Below, one piece after another: positions 1 through 9,900 of a DNA stretch of 38,917 nt. The DNA is taken from positions 1-38,917 of IMG/VR virus record IMGVR_UViG_3300033148_000558; one strand, given 5' to 3'. The stretch is from a virus. Each line of letters opens with the position of its first letter. Within the stretch, counting starts at the first letter, position 1. Made by a program: the position numbers and the translations under genes. The notes beneath the pieces were generated by a model that saw only the letters and a list, made by a program, of their open reading frames with translations, was not told where the DNA came from and searched no databases.

Positions 1-1
1 T

Positions 2-841
2 AGCTCTCCTGACCCTAACTCATTAGTTGGTCTTCAGAAGTTAGCTGCTTTAAATTCTAATGTAGCAACAAGACATATATTAAATGGTAGTCTATTTATA
101 GCTAAGAGTTTAGCTGAAGCTATGACTTATAGAGTTGCAGATATATTACAATACTCTGACTTTAAAGATGAGTTTATAAACCAAATAGGTAAATACAATG
201 TAGCTATCTTAAATGAGATTAGTGAATTGTATATTTATGACTTTGGTATATTCCTTGAGTTGGCTCCTGATGAAGAACAAAAACAACAATTAGAAGCTAA
301 TATTCAAATGGCATTAAGCAAAGGAGATATTAACCTTGAAGATGCAATTGATATAAGGGAAATAAAAAATATCAAACTTGCTAATCAACTTTTAAAACTC
401 AAAAGAAAAGCCAAACAAGAAAGAGAAGAGAAGATGAAAATGCAACAACAAGCTATGGCTGCTCAACAACAATTAAAGTCTCAAGAGATGGCAGCACAAA
501 TGGCACAACAAAAACTTCAAATGGAGACTCAAGCTAAATTGCAGTACAGACAAGCTGATATTGCTTTTGAAATTGAGAAAATGAATAATGAAGCTATGTT
601 AAAATCTCAATTAATGGATAAAGAGTTTCAATTAAATGTTGAGTTGGCTAAATTAAATAATCAAGGTTTATCAGATAGAGAAATGCAAAGAGAAGATGCT
701 AAAGCTAAAAGAATAAGTCAAGCAAATACTCAGCAATCAAAAATGATTAACCAAAGAAAAAACAATTTACCACCAATGAACTTTGAATCTAATGAAGATA
801 GTTTAGATGGGTTTGATTTAGCAGAATTTAACCCTCGTTAA
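2..841 (+). CDS. Portal protein, C-terminal part (cut by window edge)
   Basis: The frame is open from base 2, so the start lies outside the window; the first internal Met is at base 122. The visible C-terminal 279 residues end in a long Gln/Met/Lys-rich coiled coil (bases about 400-720, repeated AQQ/MAAQ/KLQ patterns) and a short acidic tail. Portal proteins of podovirus-like phages often have such a helical, Gln-rich C-terminus. The call rests mainly on position: the gene lies directly upstream of a scaffold-like gene and the capsid gene, the usual portal-scaffold-capsid order. A portal would form the dodecameric DNA channel at one capsid vertex. The terminase is presumably just outside the left edge. 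An internal head protein is the main alternative. Confidence 0.6.
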   Translation, partial: SSPDPNSLVGLQKLAALNSNVATRHILNGSLFIAKSLAEAMTYRVADILQYSDFKDEFINQIGKYNVAILNEISELYIYDFGIFLELAPDEEQKQQLEANIQMALSKGDINLEDAIDIREIKNIKLANQLLKLKRKAKQEREEKMKMQQQAMAAQQQLKSQEMAAQMAQQKLQMETQAKLQYRQADIAFEIEKMNNEAMLKSQLMDKEFQLNVELAKLNNQGLSDREMQREDAKAKRISQANTQQSKMINQRKNNLPPMNFESNEDSLDGFDLAEFNPR

Positions 842-870
842 TACTGTCTAAAACATTAATAAATTTTGTG

Positions 871-878
871 TAACTTTG
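871..878 (+). promoter_or_regulatory. -7 promoter element TAACTTTG
   Basis: TAACTTTG fits the Bacteroidota -7 consensus TAnnTTTG and lies 18 bases before the ATG at 897. A TTG at the ideal -33 position is not visible. A TGTCTAA at 845-851 resembles a sequence in the leftward promoters at 36.1 and 38.7 kb. It is likely to drive the scaffold/capsid unit. Confidence 0.45.
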
Positions 879-896
879 TAATATAAATAAAATCAA

Positions 897-2015
897 ATGG
901 AAATTAAAGTAAGAGAAGTAACAAATGTTGAGGAAAAATCAACACAACAAGTCGAACAAGAATTGCTTGAAAAGCACGAGAATAAGTTCGAGGATGCAAA
1001 ACCTGAAACAACTGAGACTCCAAAGGTTGAAGTAGAAGTTCAGACAGAAACAAAAGTTGAAACTCCTAAAGAGGAAGTTACTCTTGAGAAAAAAGAATTA
1101 AACGAAGAAGAAGTTCTTCGATATATTGGAGATAGATACGGAAGAGAAATAAAATCTTTCGATGAATTAAATCAACAGAGAGAGGAAGAACCTTTACCTG
1201 AAGATGTTTCAAAGTATCTACAATATAAAAAAGAAACAGGTAGAGGATTCAGTGACTTTGCAAAACTGCAAAAGAATTATGATGAAATGGAACCTGATAC
1301 ATTGCTAAGAGAATATTTATCTGCAACTGAAAAAGGTTTAGATGCAGATGATATTGAAGACTTAATGGAAGATTATCAATATGATGAAGATATAGATGAT
1401 GATAAAGCCATTAAGAAAATAAAGTTAGCAAAGAAAAAGACTATTGCGAAAGCCAAAGATTACTTTGAGCAACAACAAGAACAATACCGAGTACCTCTTG
1501 AGTCGAGCAGGGAATCGAGTTCGGAATATAGCGAAGAAGAAATTGAAGGTTATCGTAAATATATAGCCGAAGCAAAGACATCACAGGAAGGTCTCAAACG
1601 TAAGAATGAGGTATTCCACAAGAAAACTGACGATGTGTTTAGTGAGTTCAAAGGTTTTGAGTTTACGTTAGATGACAACAAAGTTTATTTTTCACCCGGT
1701 GATTCTGCTGAATTGAAGAAGTCTCAACTTAATCCACAGAACTTCGTTAATAAGTTCTTAGATGATGATGGGGTTATGGTAGATGCAGCAGGTTATCACA
1801 AGTCATTAGCAATGGCGATGCATCCTGAAAAGTTTGCTAAGTTTTTTTATGAGCAAGGGAAGTCTGCTGCTGCAGATGAAACTATGCGTGAGTTGAAAAA
1901 TATAAAGATGGATACTCGCACTGCTCCTGAAGTAACTAAAACAGATGGTGGGATGCAAATTAGAGCTTTAGATTCCGACTCAGGTCGTGGTTTAAAGATT
2001 AGAAAAAGAAAATAA
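897..2015 (+). CDS. Scaffold-like acidic head-assembly protein
   Basis: This protein of 372 residues has a very acidic, Glu/Lys-rich, probably disordered N-terminal third, acidic helical segments (around residues 155-175 many Asp/Glu) and a basic C-terminus ending in KIRKRK. That charge pattern, with a basic tail that can dock on the inner capsid surface, is typical of phage scaffolds, and the gene sits immediately before the capsid gene. No sequence motif proves the role. It would organise capsid subunits during procapsid assembly and then leave or be degraded. It follows a -7-like promoter. A non-scaffold internal head protein is the alternative. Confidence 0.55.
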   Translation: MEIKVREVTNVEEKSTQQVEQELLEKHENKFEDAKPETTETPKVEVEVQTETKVETPKEEVTLEKKELNEEEVLRYIGDRYGREIKSFDELNQQREEEPLPEDVSKYLQYKKETGRGFSDFAKLQKNYDEMEPDTLLREYLSATEKGLDADDIEDLMEDYQYDEDIDDDKAIKKIKLAKKKTIAKAKDYFEQQQEQYRVPLESSRESSSEYSEEEIEGYRKYIAEAKTSQEGLKRKNEVFHKKTDDVFSEFKGFEFTLDDNKVYFSPGDSAELKKSQLNPQNFVNKFLDDDGVMVDAAGYHKSLAMAMHPEKFAKFFYEQGKSAAADETMRELKNIKMDTRTAPEVTKTDGGMQIRALDSDSGRGLKIRKRK

Positions 2016-2048
2016 ATAATTAATAACAAAACTTAAAAATTAGAAAAA

Positions 2049-3497
2049 ATGGCTGGACAAGTTAATACTACACCCGGTTTTGATTTACAACCAAGTGCTC
2101 AGAGAGTGCCGTTGAAAACAAACTACATTACTAATTTCGACTTTATGAATCAGTATCTACCTGATACTTATGAAAAAGAGTTTGAAAGATATGGTAATAG
2201 AACAATCTCTTCATTCTTAAGAATGGTGGGAGCTGAAATGCCTTCTAACTCTGACTTAATCAAATGGGCAGAGCAAGGAAGATTACATACTAAATATAAG
2301 AAATGTACAACTGCTGCATTAATTAATGCTGATGAAGCAGAATTTACTGTAGGAGATGACCCTAACGCAGGTATTTCTACTGCAAGTGCTTTTGGTGCTA
2401 ACAGTGGTATTGCAATTAGAGTTGGACAAACAGTTCACGTTTCTGACAACGCAGGTGGTGGTGCTGAAAAAGGTATCGTTATCGAAGTTGATTATGCTAA
2501 CAGTAAATTTAAAGTTGCTTTCTATGCTGCTTCAGGTTTACCGGTTGCAGGTGCAGGTAAAGAATTTACAGTATTCATTTATGGTTCTGAATTTAAAAAA
2601 GGAACTGAAGGAATGGCTAATTCTTTAGAAGCTGATGATTTCATTTACGAGAACTCTCCAATTATCATCAAAGATAAGTACCAAGTATCAGGTTCTGATA
2701 TGGCACAAATCGGATGGATTGAAGTAACTACTGAGAATGGAGCTTCAGGATACCTTTGGTATTTAAAATCTGAGCACGAAACAAGGTTAAGATTTGATGA
2801 CTACCTTGAGACTTCAATGATTGAAGCAGTTCCTGCTGAAGCAAATGGTGGTGTGAAAACACAAACTACTGCTGACAATGTTGGAGACAAAGGTTCTGAA
2901 GGAATCTTCTACGTTGTAGGACAGAGAGGAAACGTATGGGGTGGTGGTAATCCAACTACTTTAGCTGAGTGGGATTCTATCATTTCAAGACTTGATAAGC
3001 AAGGTGCGATTGAAGAGAACGTAGTATTCGTTAATAGAGATTTCGGTTTCGATATTGATGATATGCTTTCTAAGCAATCTTCTAATGCTGCAGGTGGTGT
3101 TTCTTATGGTCTATTTGACAATGAGAAAGAAATGGCACTTAACTTAGGATTCACAGGATTTAGAAGAGGTTATGACTTCTACAAATCTGATTGGAAATAC
3201 TTAAACGACCCAACTATGAGAGGTGGTTTAGGTTCAGGAGAAATCAACGGACTATTAGTTCCTGCAGGTTCAACTTCTGTATATGACCAAATCTTAGGTA
3301 AGAACGCTAAGAGACCATTCTTGCACGTTAGATATAGAGCTTCTGAAACAGAAGACAGACGTTACAAGTCTTGGATTACAGGTTCTGCAGGTGGTGCTGA
3401 AACTTCAAGCTTAGATGCAATGGAGGTTCACTTCTTATCTGAAAGAGCAGTATGTACTTTAGGTGCAAACAACTTCTTCTTATTCCAAACGGCATAA
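2049..3497 (+). CDS. Major capsid protein (HK97-like fold expected)
   Basis: This 482-residue protein is the best candidate for the shell protein: its length is right, it directly follows the scaffold-like gene and is followed by a strong terminator. The N-terminal region (residues about 30-85: YLPDTYEKEFERYG, then WAEQGRLH) looks like capsid proteins of Bacteroidota podoviruses, including crAss-like phages; this is recalled family resemblance, not a search. Residues about 115-195 form a Gly/Val-rich beta segment that may be an inserted surface domain. Codon use looks more GC-rich than in neighbours (many AAC, TTC, GGT), as expected for a highly expressed gene. Start: ATG after an A-rich leader. 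Confidence 0.75.
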   Translation: MAGQVNTTPGFDLQPSAQRVPLKTNYITNFDFMNQYLPDTYEKEFERYGNRTISSFLRMVGAEMPSNSDLIKWAEQGRLHTKYKKCTTAALINADEAEFTVGDDPNAGISTASAFGANSGIAIRVGQTVHVSDNAGGGAEKGIVIEVDYANSKFKVAFYAASGLPVAGAGKEFTVFIYGSEFKKGTEGMANSLEADDFIYENSPIIIKDKYQVSGSDMAQIGWIEVTTENGASGYLWYLKSEHETRLRFDDYLETSMIEAVPAEANGGVKTQTTADNVGDKGSEGIFYVVGQRGNVWGGGNPTTLAEWDSIISRLDKQGAIEENVVFVNRDFGFDIDDMLSKQSSNAAGGVSYGLFDNEKEMALNLGFTGFRRGYDFYKSDWKYLNDPTMRGGLGSGEINGLLVPAGSTSVYDQILGKNAKRPFLHVRYRASETEDRRYKSWITGSAGGAETSSLDAMEVHFLSERAVCTLGANNFFLFQTA

Positions 3498-3511
3498 GAG
3501 TATAAATAATG

Positions 3512-3544
3512 GGGGAGTGTCTTTGAAGACACTCTCCTTTTTTT
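3512..3544 (+). terminator. Intrinsic terminator after the capsid gene
   Basis: A stem built around the 16-bp palindrome is extended by flanking G/C pairs (GGGGAGTGTCTT against AAGACACTCTCC, with one G-U pair) and followed by seven T. It lies 15 bases after the capsid stop codon and has the form of a classic rho-independent terminator. Confidence 0.85.
3517..3532. repeat. Dispersed palindrome copy 1 (GTGTCTTTGAAGACAC)
   Basis: First of 11 copies of GTGTCTT-YR-AAGACAC in the window. Here it forms the core of the terminator after the capsid gene. The centre is TG. Confidence 0.95.
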
Positions 3545-3566
3545 AAATCAAATTAAATTATATAAA

Positions 3567-4316
3567 ATGGCAAAAAAGCAAAACAAAGCGTTTGTAGATA
3601 AGAACTACAAACTAAAGAAGGCAGTAGCACCTTTATCTTATATGCTACCAACAAAACATTCTTCAAGATTTCCTTTATTACACTTTGATGATAGCGAAGG
3701 TATAAACAGAGAACTTAGATATGCAAGAAACCAAAAGTCTCCATTTGTGGATGAGCAAGATGGGAATGCAATTTTGGAACCTGTTATATTTGAGGAAGGA
3801 TTTCTTCACGTTAATAAAACCAATCAAGTATTACAACAATTTTTACATTATCATCCTTTAAATGGTAAAACATTTGTAGAGGTAGATAAAGCAAAAGATG
3901 CTTCTGAAGAAATAGAAGACTTAATGATTGAAGCTGATGCATTAGTGGAAGCTAAAAAATTATCTATTGAGCAATTAGAAAACATCTGTAGAGTTTTATT
4001 TGGTTCAAATGTAGCTACAATGTCTACTGCTGAATTAAAAAGAGATGTATTAGTATTTGCTAAAACAAACCCTGAAGACTTTTTAGATGTAGTTAATGAC
4101 CCTGAATTAAAAATTATGGGTACAGTTGAGAGATTCTTTTCTGAAGGAATCTTAGCTTACAGAAAAAGTGGAAAGGAAGTTTGGTTTAATACTGCTACCA
4201 ATAAAACTAAAATGCTGAATGTTCCTTTTGGACAGGATGCTAATGATTTGGTTGTGTCTTACCTCAAGAGTGATGATGGTGTAGAGGTACTTAAGCACTT
4301 AGAATCTTTATTATAA
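3567..4316 (+). CDS. Putative head protein of unknown function
   Basis: This 249-residue protein begins with a conserved-looking N-terminal block (residues 20-75) containing LPTKHSSRFPLLHFDD, then RYARNQKSPFVDEQDG, FEEGFL and FLHYHP. I recall similar sequences among structural genes of Bacteroidota and other large phages, but I cannot name a function. The middle (residues 105-150) is helical and acidic; the C-terminus has FFSEGILAYRKSGKEVWFN. It lies between the capsid gene and small virion genes, after the capsid terminator, so it has its own or a read-through transcript. A head completion or capsid-associated role is inferred from position only. Confidence 0.7.
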   Translation: MAKKQNKAFVDKNYKLKKAVAPLSYMLPTKHSSRFPLLHFDDSEGINRELRYARNQKSPFVDEQDGNAILEPVIFEEGFLHVNKTNQVLQQFLHYHPLNGKTFVEVDKAKDASEEIEDLMIEADALVEAKKLSIEQLENICRVLFGSNVATMSTAELKRDVLVFAKTNPEDFLDVVNDPELKIMGTVERFFSEGILAYRKSGKEVWFNTATNKTKMLNVPFGQDANDLVVSYLKSDDGVEVLKHLESLL

Positions 4317-4322
4317 TAATTG

Positions 4323-4330
4323 TATCTTTG
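4323..4330 (+). promoter_or_regulatory. -7 promoter element TATCTTTG
   Basis: TATCTTTGTA is an exact TAnnTTTG match, placed right after the stop of the preceding gene and 60 bases before the next ATG. The same TATCTTTGTA string recurs at 4947 and 13542, also in gaps before virion genes. No clear TTG is visible at -33. Confidence 0.55.
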
Positions 4331-4340
4331 TAGGGTTAGT

Positions 4341-4366
4341 CGCTAATTAATTAATTAGTGTTTTTT
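4341..4366 (+). terminator. Hairpin followed by T-run (terminator or leader hairpin)
   Basis: CTAATTAATTAATTAG (4343-4358) is a perfect palindrome, extended by C-G and G-U pairs, followed by TTTTTT at 4361-4366. The stem is AT-rich and therefore weak. It lies downstream of the -7 element at 4323, so it would sit in the leader of the next gene and could attenuate it. Confidence 0.4.
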
Positions 4367-4389
4367 ATTAACCAATTAAAAATATAAAA

Positions 4390-4881
4390 ATGGTAAAATT
4401 ATTAAAACTTCCTATTACCACTGCAGTAGATAGTGGAACAACAACTGCTACAAGCACAGGTCAAATAGTTGACTCAGGACAAAACTTTGAAACTACAGTT
4501 AGAATTGGAGACAAAGTTAAAATGACAGTTTCAGGAGAAACTGCTTTAGTAACTAAAGTTATAGATGATGACACTTTAGATATCAGTGCTGATATCGCAG
4601 TTTCAGGAGAAGCTTTTACTATCTCAAGAATAGACCACTTATTTGCTCCTGTAGGAGAAGGTATTCTTTGTGATATTAAGTCAGCTACTTTAGTTGAATT
4701 ATTTAACGCAGGTCACTATAGTCATCATATTAAGATTACTGCAACAGGTGCTAATAGCTTATTAGCTGATGCAGTTAATGCAGCTCAAGTAAGAGCAGCA
4801 GAAACAATATGGACTGATGTTGTGGTAGATGTTGTTGTACCGGAAGGAACAGTCTTAACGGAATATACAACTGCAACATAA
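4390..4881 (+). CDS. Small beta-rich virion protein (capsid decoration-like)
   Basis: This 163-residue protein has no recognised family. Residues about 14-76 form a compact beta segment with the pattern VDSGQNF...VRIGDKVKM...TALVTKV...GEAFTI. The same pattern occurs in the following gene (residues about 124-194), suggesting a shared domain. Residues 80-163 are a second beta/alpha part ending in WTDVVVDVVVPEG. Its position between capsid and connector genes, small size and separate promoter (4323) and terminator (4909) fit an abundant decoration or head-stabilising protein. That role is inference. Confidence 0.65.
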   Translation: MVKLLKLPITTAVDSGTTTATSTGQIVDSGQNFETTVRIGDKVKMTVSGETALVTKVIDDDTLDISADIAVSGEAFTISRIDHLFAPVGEGILCDIKSATLVELFNAGHYSHHIKITATGANSLLADAVNAAQVRAAETIWTDVVVDVVVPEGTVLTEYTTAT

Positions 4882-4908
4882 TTAGAGTATAATCCCAATC
4901 AAAACGAG

Positions 4909-4943
4909 AGACCTCTTCAAAAACTGAAGGGGTCTTTTTTTTT
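4909..4943 (+). terminator. Intrinsic terminator
   Basis: AGACCTCTTCA pairs with TGAAGGGGTCT (11 bp with one G-U pair, five-base loop) and is followed by nine T. It lies 28 bases after the stop of the small virion gene and immediately before the next -7 element. Confidence 0.9.
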
Positions 4944-4946
4944 CAT

Positions 4947-4954
4947 TATCTTTG
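4947..4954 (+). promoter_or_regulatory. -7 promoter element TATCTTTG
   Basis: Exact TAnnTTTG match, starting just after the T-run of the terminator and 16 bases before the next ATG at 4971. The transcript leader would be very short. Twenty bases upstream there is CTG rather than TTG. Confidence 0.55.
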
Positions 4955-4970
4955 TATTAAAAGAAGACAG

Positions 4971-5984
4971 ATGATAAATTCAGTTAGACAAACAGTGATG
5001 TCTGTTTTGAATAAAAATAATTATGGATATATCTCTCCATCTGATTTTAACTTGTATGCGAAACAAGCTCAGTTAGATTTATTTGAAGATTATTTTTATC
5101 AGTACAACTATCAGCTTAATAAAGAAAATAAAAGAATGTCAGGAACAGGATATGCTGACATTACTAAAGGGTTAGAGGAAGTAATTGATTCATTCTCTTC
5201 TTATAATCCTCTGCAACAATATGACCCTGCAAACAAAGGAATATATGCAAGTGAGTATATTGCACCTTCATTAGTTACTACAGGAGATGAATATTATCTT
5301 TTAAATAAACTATTAGTTTATTCTACCCTTAGAAAAAATGGAACAACTAACAGTATTTTAAGTAGTGGATTATGGCTTGTTGATACTACACAAGACTTTA
5401 ACGCATTGGGTGTACAAGTAGGAGACCACGTTGTTACTATAGTTAATAACGTAGAGACTGCAGCTATTGTTTTAAGTGTTAGTACAAATGGACAAGCAGT
5501 TCAAACTACTGAACCAATATTTATTGTAGCAGGTCAAGAGTATTCAATATTTGATGGAAGTAAAGTTAAAGAAGCAGAACAGGTTAATAACAGTAAGATT
5601 ACAATGTTAAATAATTCTATATTAACCAAACCAACTTTACAGTATCCTGCGTATACAGAAAGGTCAGGAAGTGTATCAGGTAGTTTAAGTGGGTTTGATA
5701 TTCTAAGTATGTATCCGAACAATCAAATAAATACATTAGGACAAGTAATGTGTCAGTATATAAGATTTCCATTTGCACCTAAATGGACTTATCTTTCATT
5801 AACCAATGGAGAACCATCATTTGACCCAACTCAACCTGATTATCAAGACTTTGAATTACCGAATGATGATGAGGTAAATTTAGTAAACAAAATATTGCAA
5901 TACGCAGGAATGTCAATAAGAGAAATAGCAGCTACTCAATTTGGTCAAGCTGAAGAACAAGAAAGCGTAGCAGAAGAAAAATAG
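4971..5984 (+). CDS. Putative head-tail connector (ring) protein
   Basis: This 337-residue protein opens with a helical segment (VRQTVMSVLNKNNYGYISPS, then DFNLYAKQAQLDLFEDYF) that I recall from connector-region proteins of crAss-like and flavobacterial podoviruses. Residues about 124-194 contain a beta module (LVDTTQDF...VQVGDHVV...ETAAIVLSV...GQEYSIF) shared with the preceding gene. The C-terminus is acidic (EEQESVAEEK). It lies three bases before the gp4-like adaptor gene, so the two are co-transcribed. A role in joining portal and tail is inferred from position. Confidence 0.6.
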   Translation: MINSVRQTVMSVLNKNNYGYISPSDFNLYAKQAQLDLFEDYFYQYNYQLNKENKRMSGTGYADITKGLEEVIDSFSSYNPLQQYDPANKGIYASEYIAPSLVTTGDEYYLLNKLLVYSTLRKNGTTNSILSSGLWLVDTTQDFNALGVQVGDHVVTIVNNVETAAIVLSVSTNGQAVQTTEPIFIVAGQEYSIFDGSKVKEAEQVNNSKITMLNNSILTKPTLQYPAYTERSGSVSGSLSGFDILSMYPNNQINTLGQVMCQYIRFPFAPKWTYLSLTNGEPSFDPTQPDYQDFELPNDDEVNLVNKILQYAGMSIREIAATQFGQAEEQESVAEEK

Positions 5985-5987
5985 ATT

Positions 5988-6911
5988 ATGGCTTATATAA
6001 CTCAATATCAATATTACGAAAATGGAGGTTTAGCTCCTGAGAATAAAAATTGGGGTTCGTACCAATATGTTTCACTTGAAGATATCGTTAACAACTTTAT
6101 GTTAATGTACTATGGAAACCACAACTTGATTAACAATGTTGAAAGGTTTAAAGTTTTATTCCACGCAAAGAGAGCTATACAGGAACTTAATTACGATGCA
6201 TTTAAAGAAATCAAAATATTAGAGCTATCTGTTTGTGATAGTTTAAGGTATGTTTTACCATCTGATTATGTGAATTGGGTAAGAATATCTTTATATAAAG
6301 ATGGATTACTTATGCCACTTACAGAAAATATTCAAACGAATTGGGCATCAGCATATCTACAAGATAATGATTGTAGAATACTTTTTGATTTAGATGGTAA
6401 TGCACTAAGTCCACAAGATTCTACTATAGATTATGACAGGATAACAGGTAGTAAGAAAAGTATATACTTAAACTCTAACTCTCCTTACAATAATACATAT
6501 GGATATTGTTGTGATGGGGATTGGTACTTTGATTACGAAATAGGTGCAAGATATGGTCTTAACACGGAGACTGCTAATAGTAACCCTACATTTAAAATAA
6601 ACCCTAAAGGTGGTGTGATAAATTTCAGTTCAGGTATGTCAGGAGAGTTATGTATTCTTGAGTATGTATCTGATGGAATGGAGAATGGAGATAATAGTTT
6701 GATAACTGTAAATAAATTATTTGAGGAATTTATTTATGCTTACATTGAATTTGCTATCTTAAATTCTAAAGTTGGTGTACAAGAATATATTGTTAATAGA
6801 ACAAGAAAAAGAAAGTCAGCTTTATTAAGAAATGCAAAGATTAGAATTTCAAACATCCATCCGGGTAGATTACTACAGAATCTAAGGGGTAGGGATAAAT
6901 GGATAAAATAA
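5988..6911 (+). CDS. Head-to-tail adaptor, P22 gp4 / T7 gp11-like
   Basis: This 307-residue protein has the layout of phage tail-adaptor proteins: helix-rich N-terminus (VERFKVLFHAKRAIQELNYD at about residues 51-70), the segment LRYVLPSDYVNWVRISLYKDG that is typical of this group, a beta-rich middle and a C-terminal basic helix (VNRTRKRKSALLRNAKIRIS). Adaptors bind beneath the portal and seal DNA after packaging. Its place between the ring-like protein and the gp10-like protein supports the call. The start is three bases after the previous stop, so translation is probably coupled. Confidence 0.65.
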   Translation: MAYITQYQYYENGGLAPENKNWGSYQYVSLEDIVNNFMLMYYGNHNLINNVERFKVLFHAKRAIQELNYDAFKEIKILELSVCDSLRYVLPSDYVNWVRISLYKDGLLMPLTENIQTNWASAYLQDNDCRILFDLDGNALSPQDSTIDYDRITGSKKSIYLNSNSPYNNTYGYCCDGDWYFDYEIGARYGLNTETANSNPTFKINPKGGVINFSSGMSGELCILEYVSDGMENGDNSLITVNKLFEEFIYAYIEFAILNSKVGVQEYIVNRTRKRKSALLRNAKIRISNIHPGRLLQNLRGRDKWIK

Positions 6912-6912
6912 A

Positions 6913-9900
6913 ATGGCAAATTTTACAAGAAACTTTACATTAGGTAAAATGAACAAAATGGTTGATGAACGACTCGTTCCAAATGGGGAGTACATTGATG
7001 CATTAAATGTTCGTATGGGTTCAACAGAAGCTGCTGAGATAGGAGTTATTGAAAACTCAAAAGGTAATGAACAACTTACTAATATCTTATACGAGAACAC
7101 ACCTTTATCATCTGATGCAAGATGTATAGGAGCTTTTGAAGATGGAGTAAATGAAACTATATATTGGTTTATACACGACAAAAACTTTCCTAACACTCCA
7201 ACTAAAAAATTAGATTTGATAGTATCATTTGATACTAAAACAGGGATAGTTGTTTACCACGTTATAAGTATTAATGATGGTACTAATGTAAATACTACTT
7301 TAAATTTTGATGAGAAGTATTTAATTACAGGAGTTAACAGAGTAGAGGATTTATTATTCTTTACTGATAACTTAAATGCTCCACGAAGAATTAATGTAAA
7401 AAAGAATTACGCAGACCCTGTTAATAATGTAGATGGTTTTTTAGAAGAAGATATTTTAGTTATTAAAAGACCACCGGTTTCTTCTCCAACAATAAACTTA
7501 GTTCAAACAGGTGGACAAGAAAACTTTTTAGAAGAAAGATTTATATGTTTTGCATATAGATATAAGTATGAAGATGATGAGTATTCAGCTACATCACAAT
7601 TTTCTAACCCTGCTTTTATACCAAATGCATTTGCCTTTACTCAAGCAAGTTACTTGAATGAGGGTATGACTAACTTTTATAATACTGCAGAGATTACTTT
7701 CAACACAGGTGGTCCATTAGTAAAAGGAATTGATTTATTATTCAAAGATGCTAATAGTCCTGTTGTTAAAATAATAGAAAAATTAACCAAAGCTGACAAT
7801 GGTTATACTGACTATCAAGATGTAACTTATCAGTTTAAAAACAGTAAGATATTTACTATTCTTCCTGAAGCTGACATCTTAAGATTATATGATAATGTTC
7901 CTCGATACGCACAAGCTCAAACCATTATGGGTAATAGACTTATGTATGGTAACTATGTGGAAGGTTATGATATGCTTGATAAAGACAATAACCCTGTTAG
8001 GTTAGACTTTACTGTAGCACAAGAAAACACAGGGTTTGAACCTGATGAAGCCGATGGAGATAAGTCTTCTTTTTCATATACCATAGATGGAACTGTAAGC
8101 GTACCATCATCAAAAGCTACTTTTGATATGACAGGTCTTGATTTAGTTGAAGGAGCTTTGATAGGATTTTCATTTACATTTCTACACGATAGTTGGTCAG
8201 GTACTACTCCTATACCAACCTCAAGCACTATAAACGAACCACCTTTAAATTTATCATTTGCATTTCTATTAGTTAAGGATTATGCATCCGTATATGAGTG
8301 GGTTACATCTCCTGAGTTTATATCTTTAATAGGTACAGATTTACCGAGTGGTACAATTCAACCTATGGCTACTGCAGACAATGGAACAACAATGACTGAT
8401 GTGTATAATCAACAGTTCATAGGTAGTCTTACTCTTGATGGTATTCTTTGTACAAAATTTGATAGTGGTATATCAGGAGGTGGTCAGGCAATAATTGCAA
8501 ATGCAAGTCCTGCAAATAGTAATATTGAATTTGTGTTTCCTGCAGTTCAGTATAAAGATACTGCCGGTAGTTCAGGTAGATTAAACACAGAATACTTTAC
8601 CACATCTCAAGCTGAATTATTATATAGTAAGTCAGGTAATGGTTCAAGCTTACATAGTAATAGAGGTTATGAAGTTGGTATGATTTATATGGATGACTTT
8701 AGTAGAGCAACTACTGCTTTAGTAAGTCAGTACAATACAGAACATATAGATTGCTCTGCATCTGCCACAAGAAATCAATTAAAGGTAACTATACCTCCAA
8801 CTCAGATTGCACCTAAATGGGCAACAAGATATAAGTTTGCAATAAAACCTGACAAAGAAACTTACGATACTATTTTTAGTAACATCTTTTTTACTGACCC
8901 TGATACTAATGATACATACTTTTTATTAGAAGGAGAGAACTCTGCAAAGATTACAGATGGTCAAAGATTAATAGTTAAAGCAGATACATCAGGACCAACT
9001 ACCAATTGTGTTTTTTCAACAGTATTAGAAAAACAAGCTTATAATTCCGATGCTTTTCAACCTGTAGATAGTTCAGGTAATGACCTTAAATTTTTAGCAG
9101 GTACCTATATGAAGTTAAAAGCTAATAACTTCTCTGTTGAAAGTTCAGCTAATGCAGTGGTAGATACAGGAACTGCAGAACAGACTGCTAAAAAAAGAGA
9201 CACTTACCCTGAAATTGGATTAAAAGTTTTTTACACAGGAGATGGTTCTACTGCTGACCCTTATACTCCAATTACTATTCCCGGTGGTTCAAGAATTGAG
9301 TTTGATTTTGAAATGAACAGAACAGGAACAAAAGATGGAGATGGAAGATGTGAATTAAGAAATTATAAATTACAAAAAACAGTTACTGCATCTCAAGACT
9401 ACGATAGTTTTTATGAATTTTTTGTCGGAGATAATATGCAGAATGTTATCACTCAAGGAACTCAAACTGTTGGAGCAGGTGGTGGAACTATAGAAAATGA
9501 ATTTAAGACTGCTATATATGGTAGTACAAGTTCAAGTGGTGCACCGGGAAATGGAAGTTTAGGTGTTAACTATTGGCAGTTTGCAACTCCAAGAGTTGTG
9601 GCTGATGGAAGTACCTTACCACTATATTTATACGTTTCAGGAACAAGAGCTTGTGAACAAGCTAAACATAGTAAAAAAAGAAGGTCATCTATAAAAGGTA
9701 GAATAATTGTGTATAGAGCAGAATCTACTTTAATATTTGAAAGCGAACCTCTTGATGCATCTCCTGATGTATGGTATGAAAGTGAAGATTCATTTGGTAT
9801 AGTAAGAGGAGATGGCTTCTGTGAATACACTATAAGTGTGGCAGCATCAGAACCAAACCCAATAGTTATAGACTATCAAGATACAAGTGACTTACCTCAA

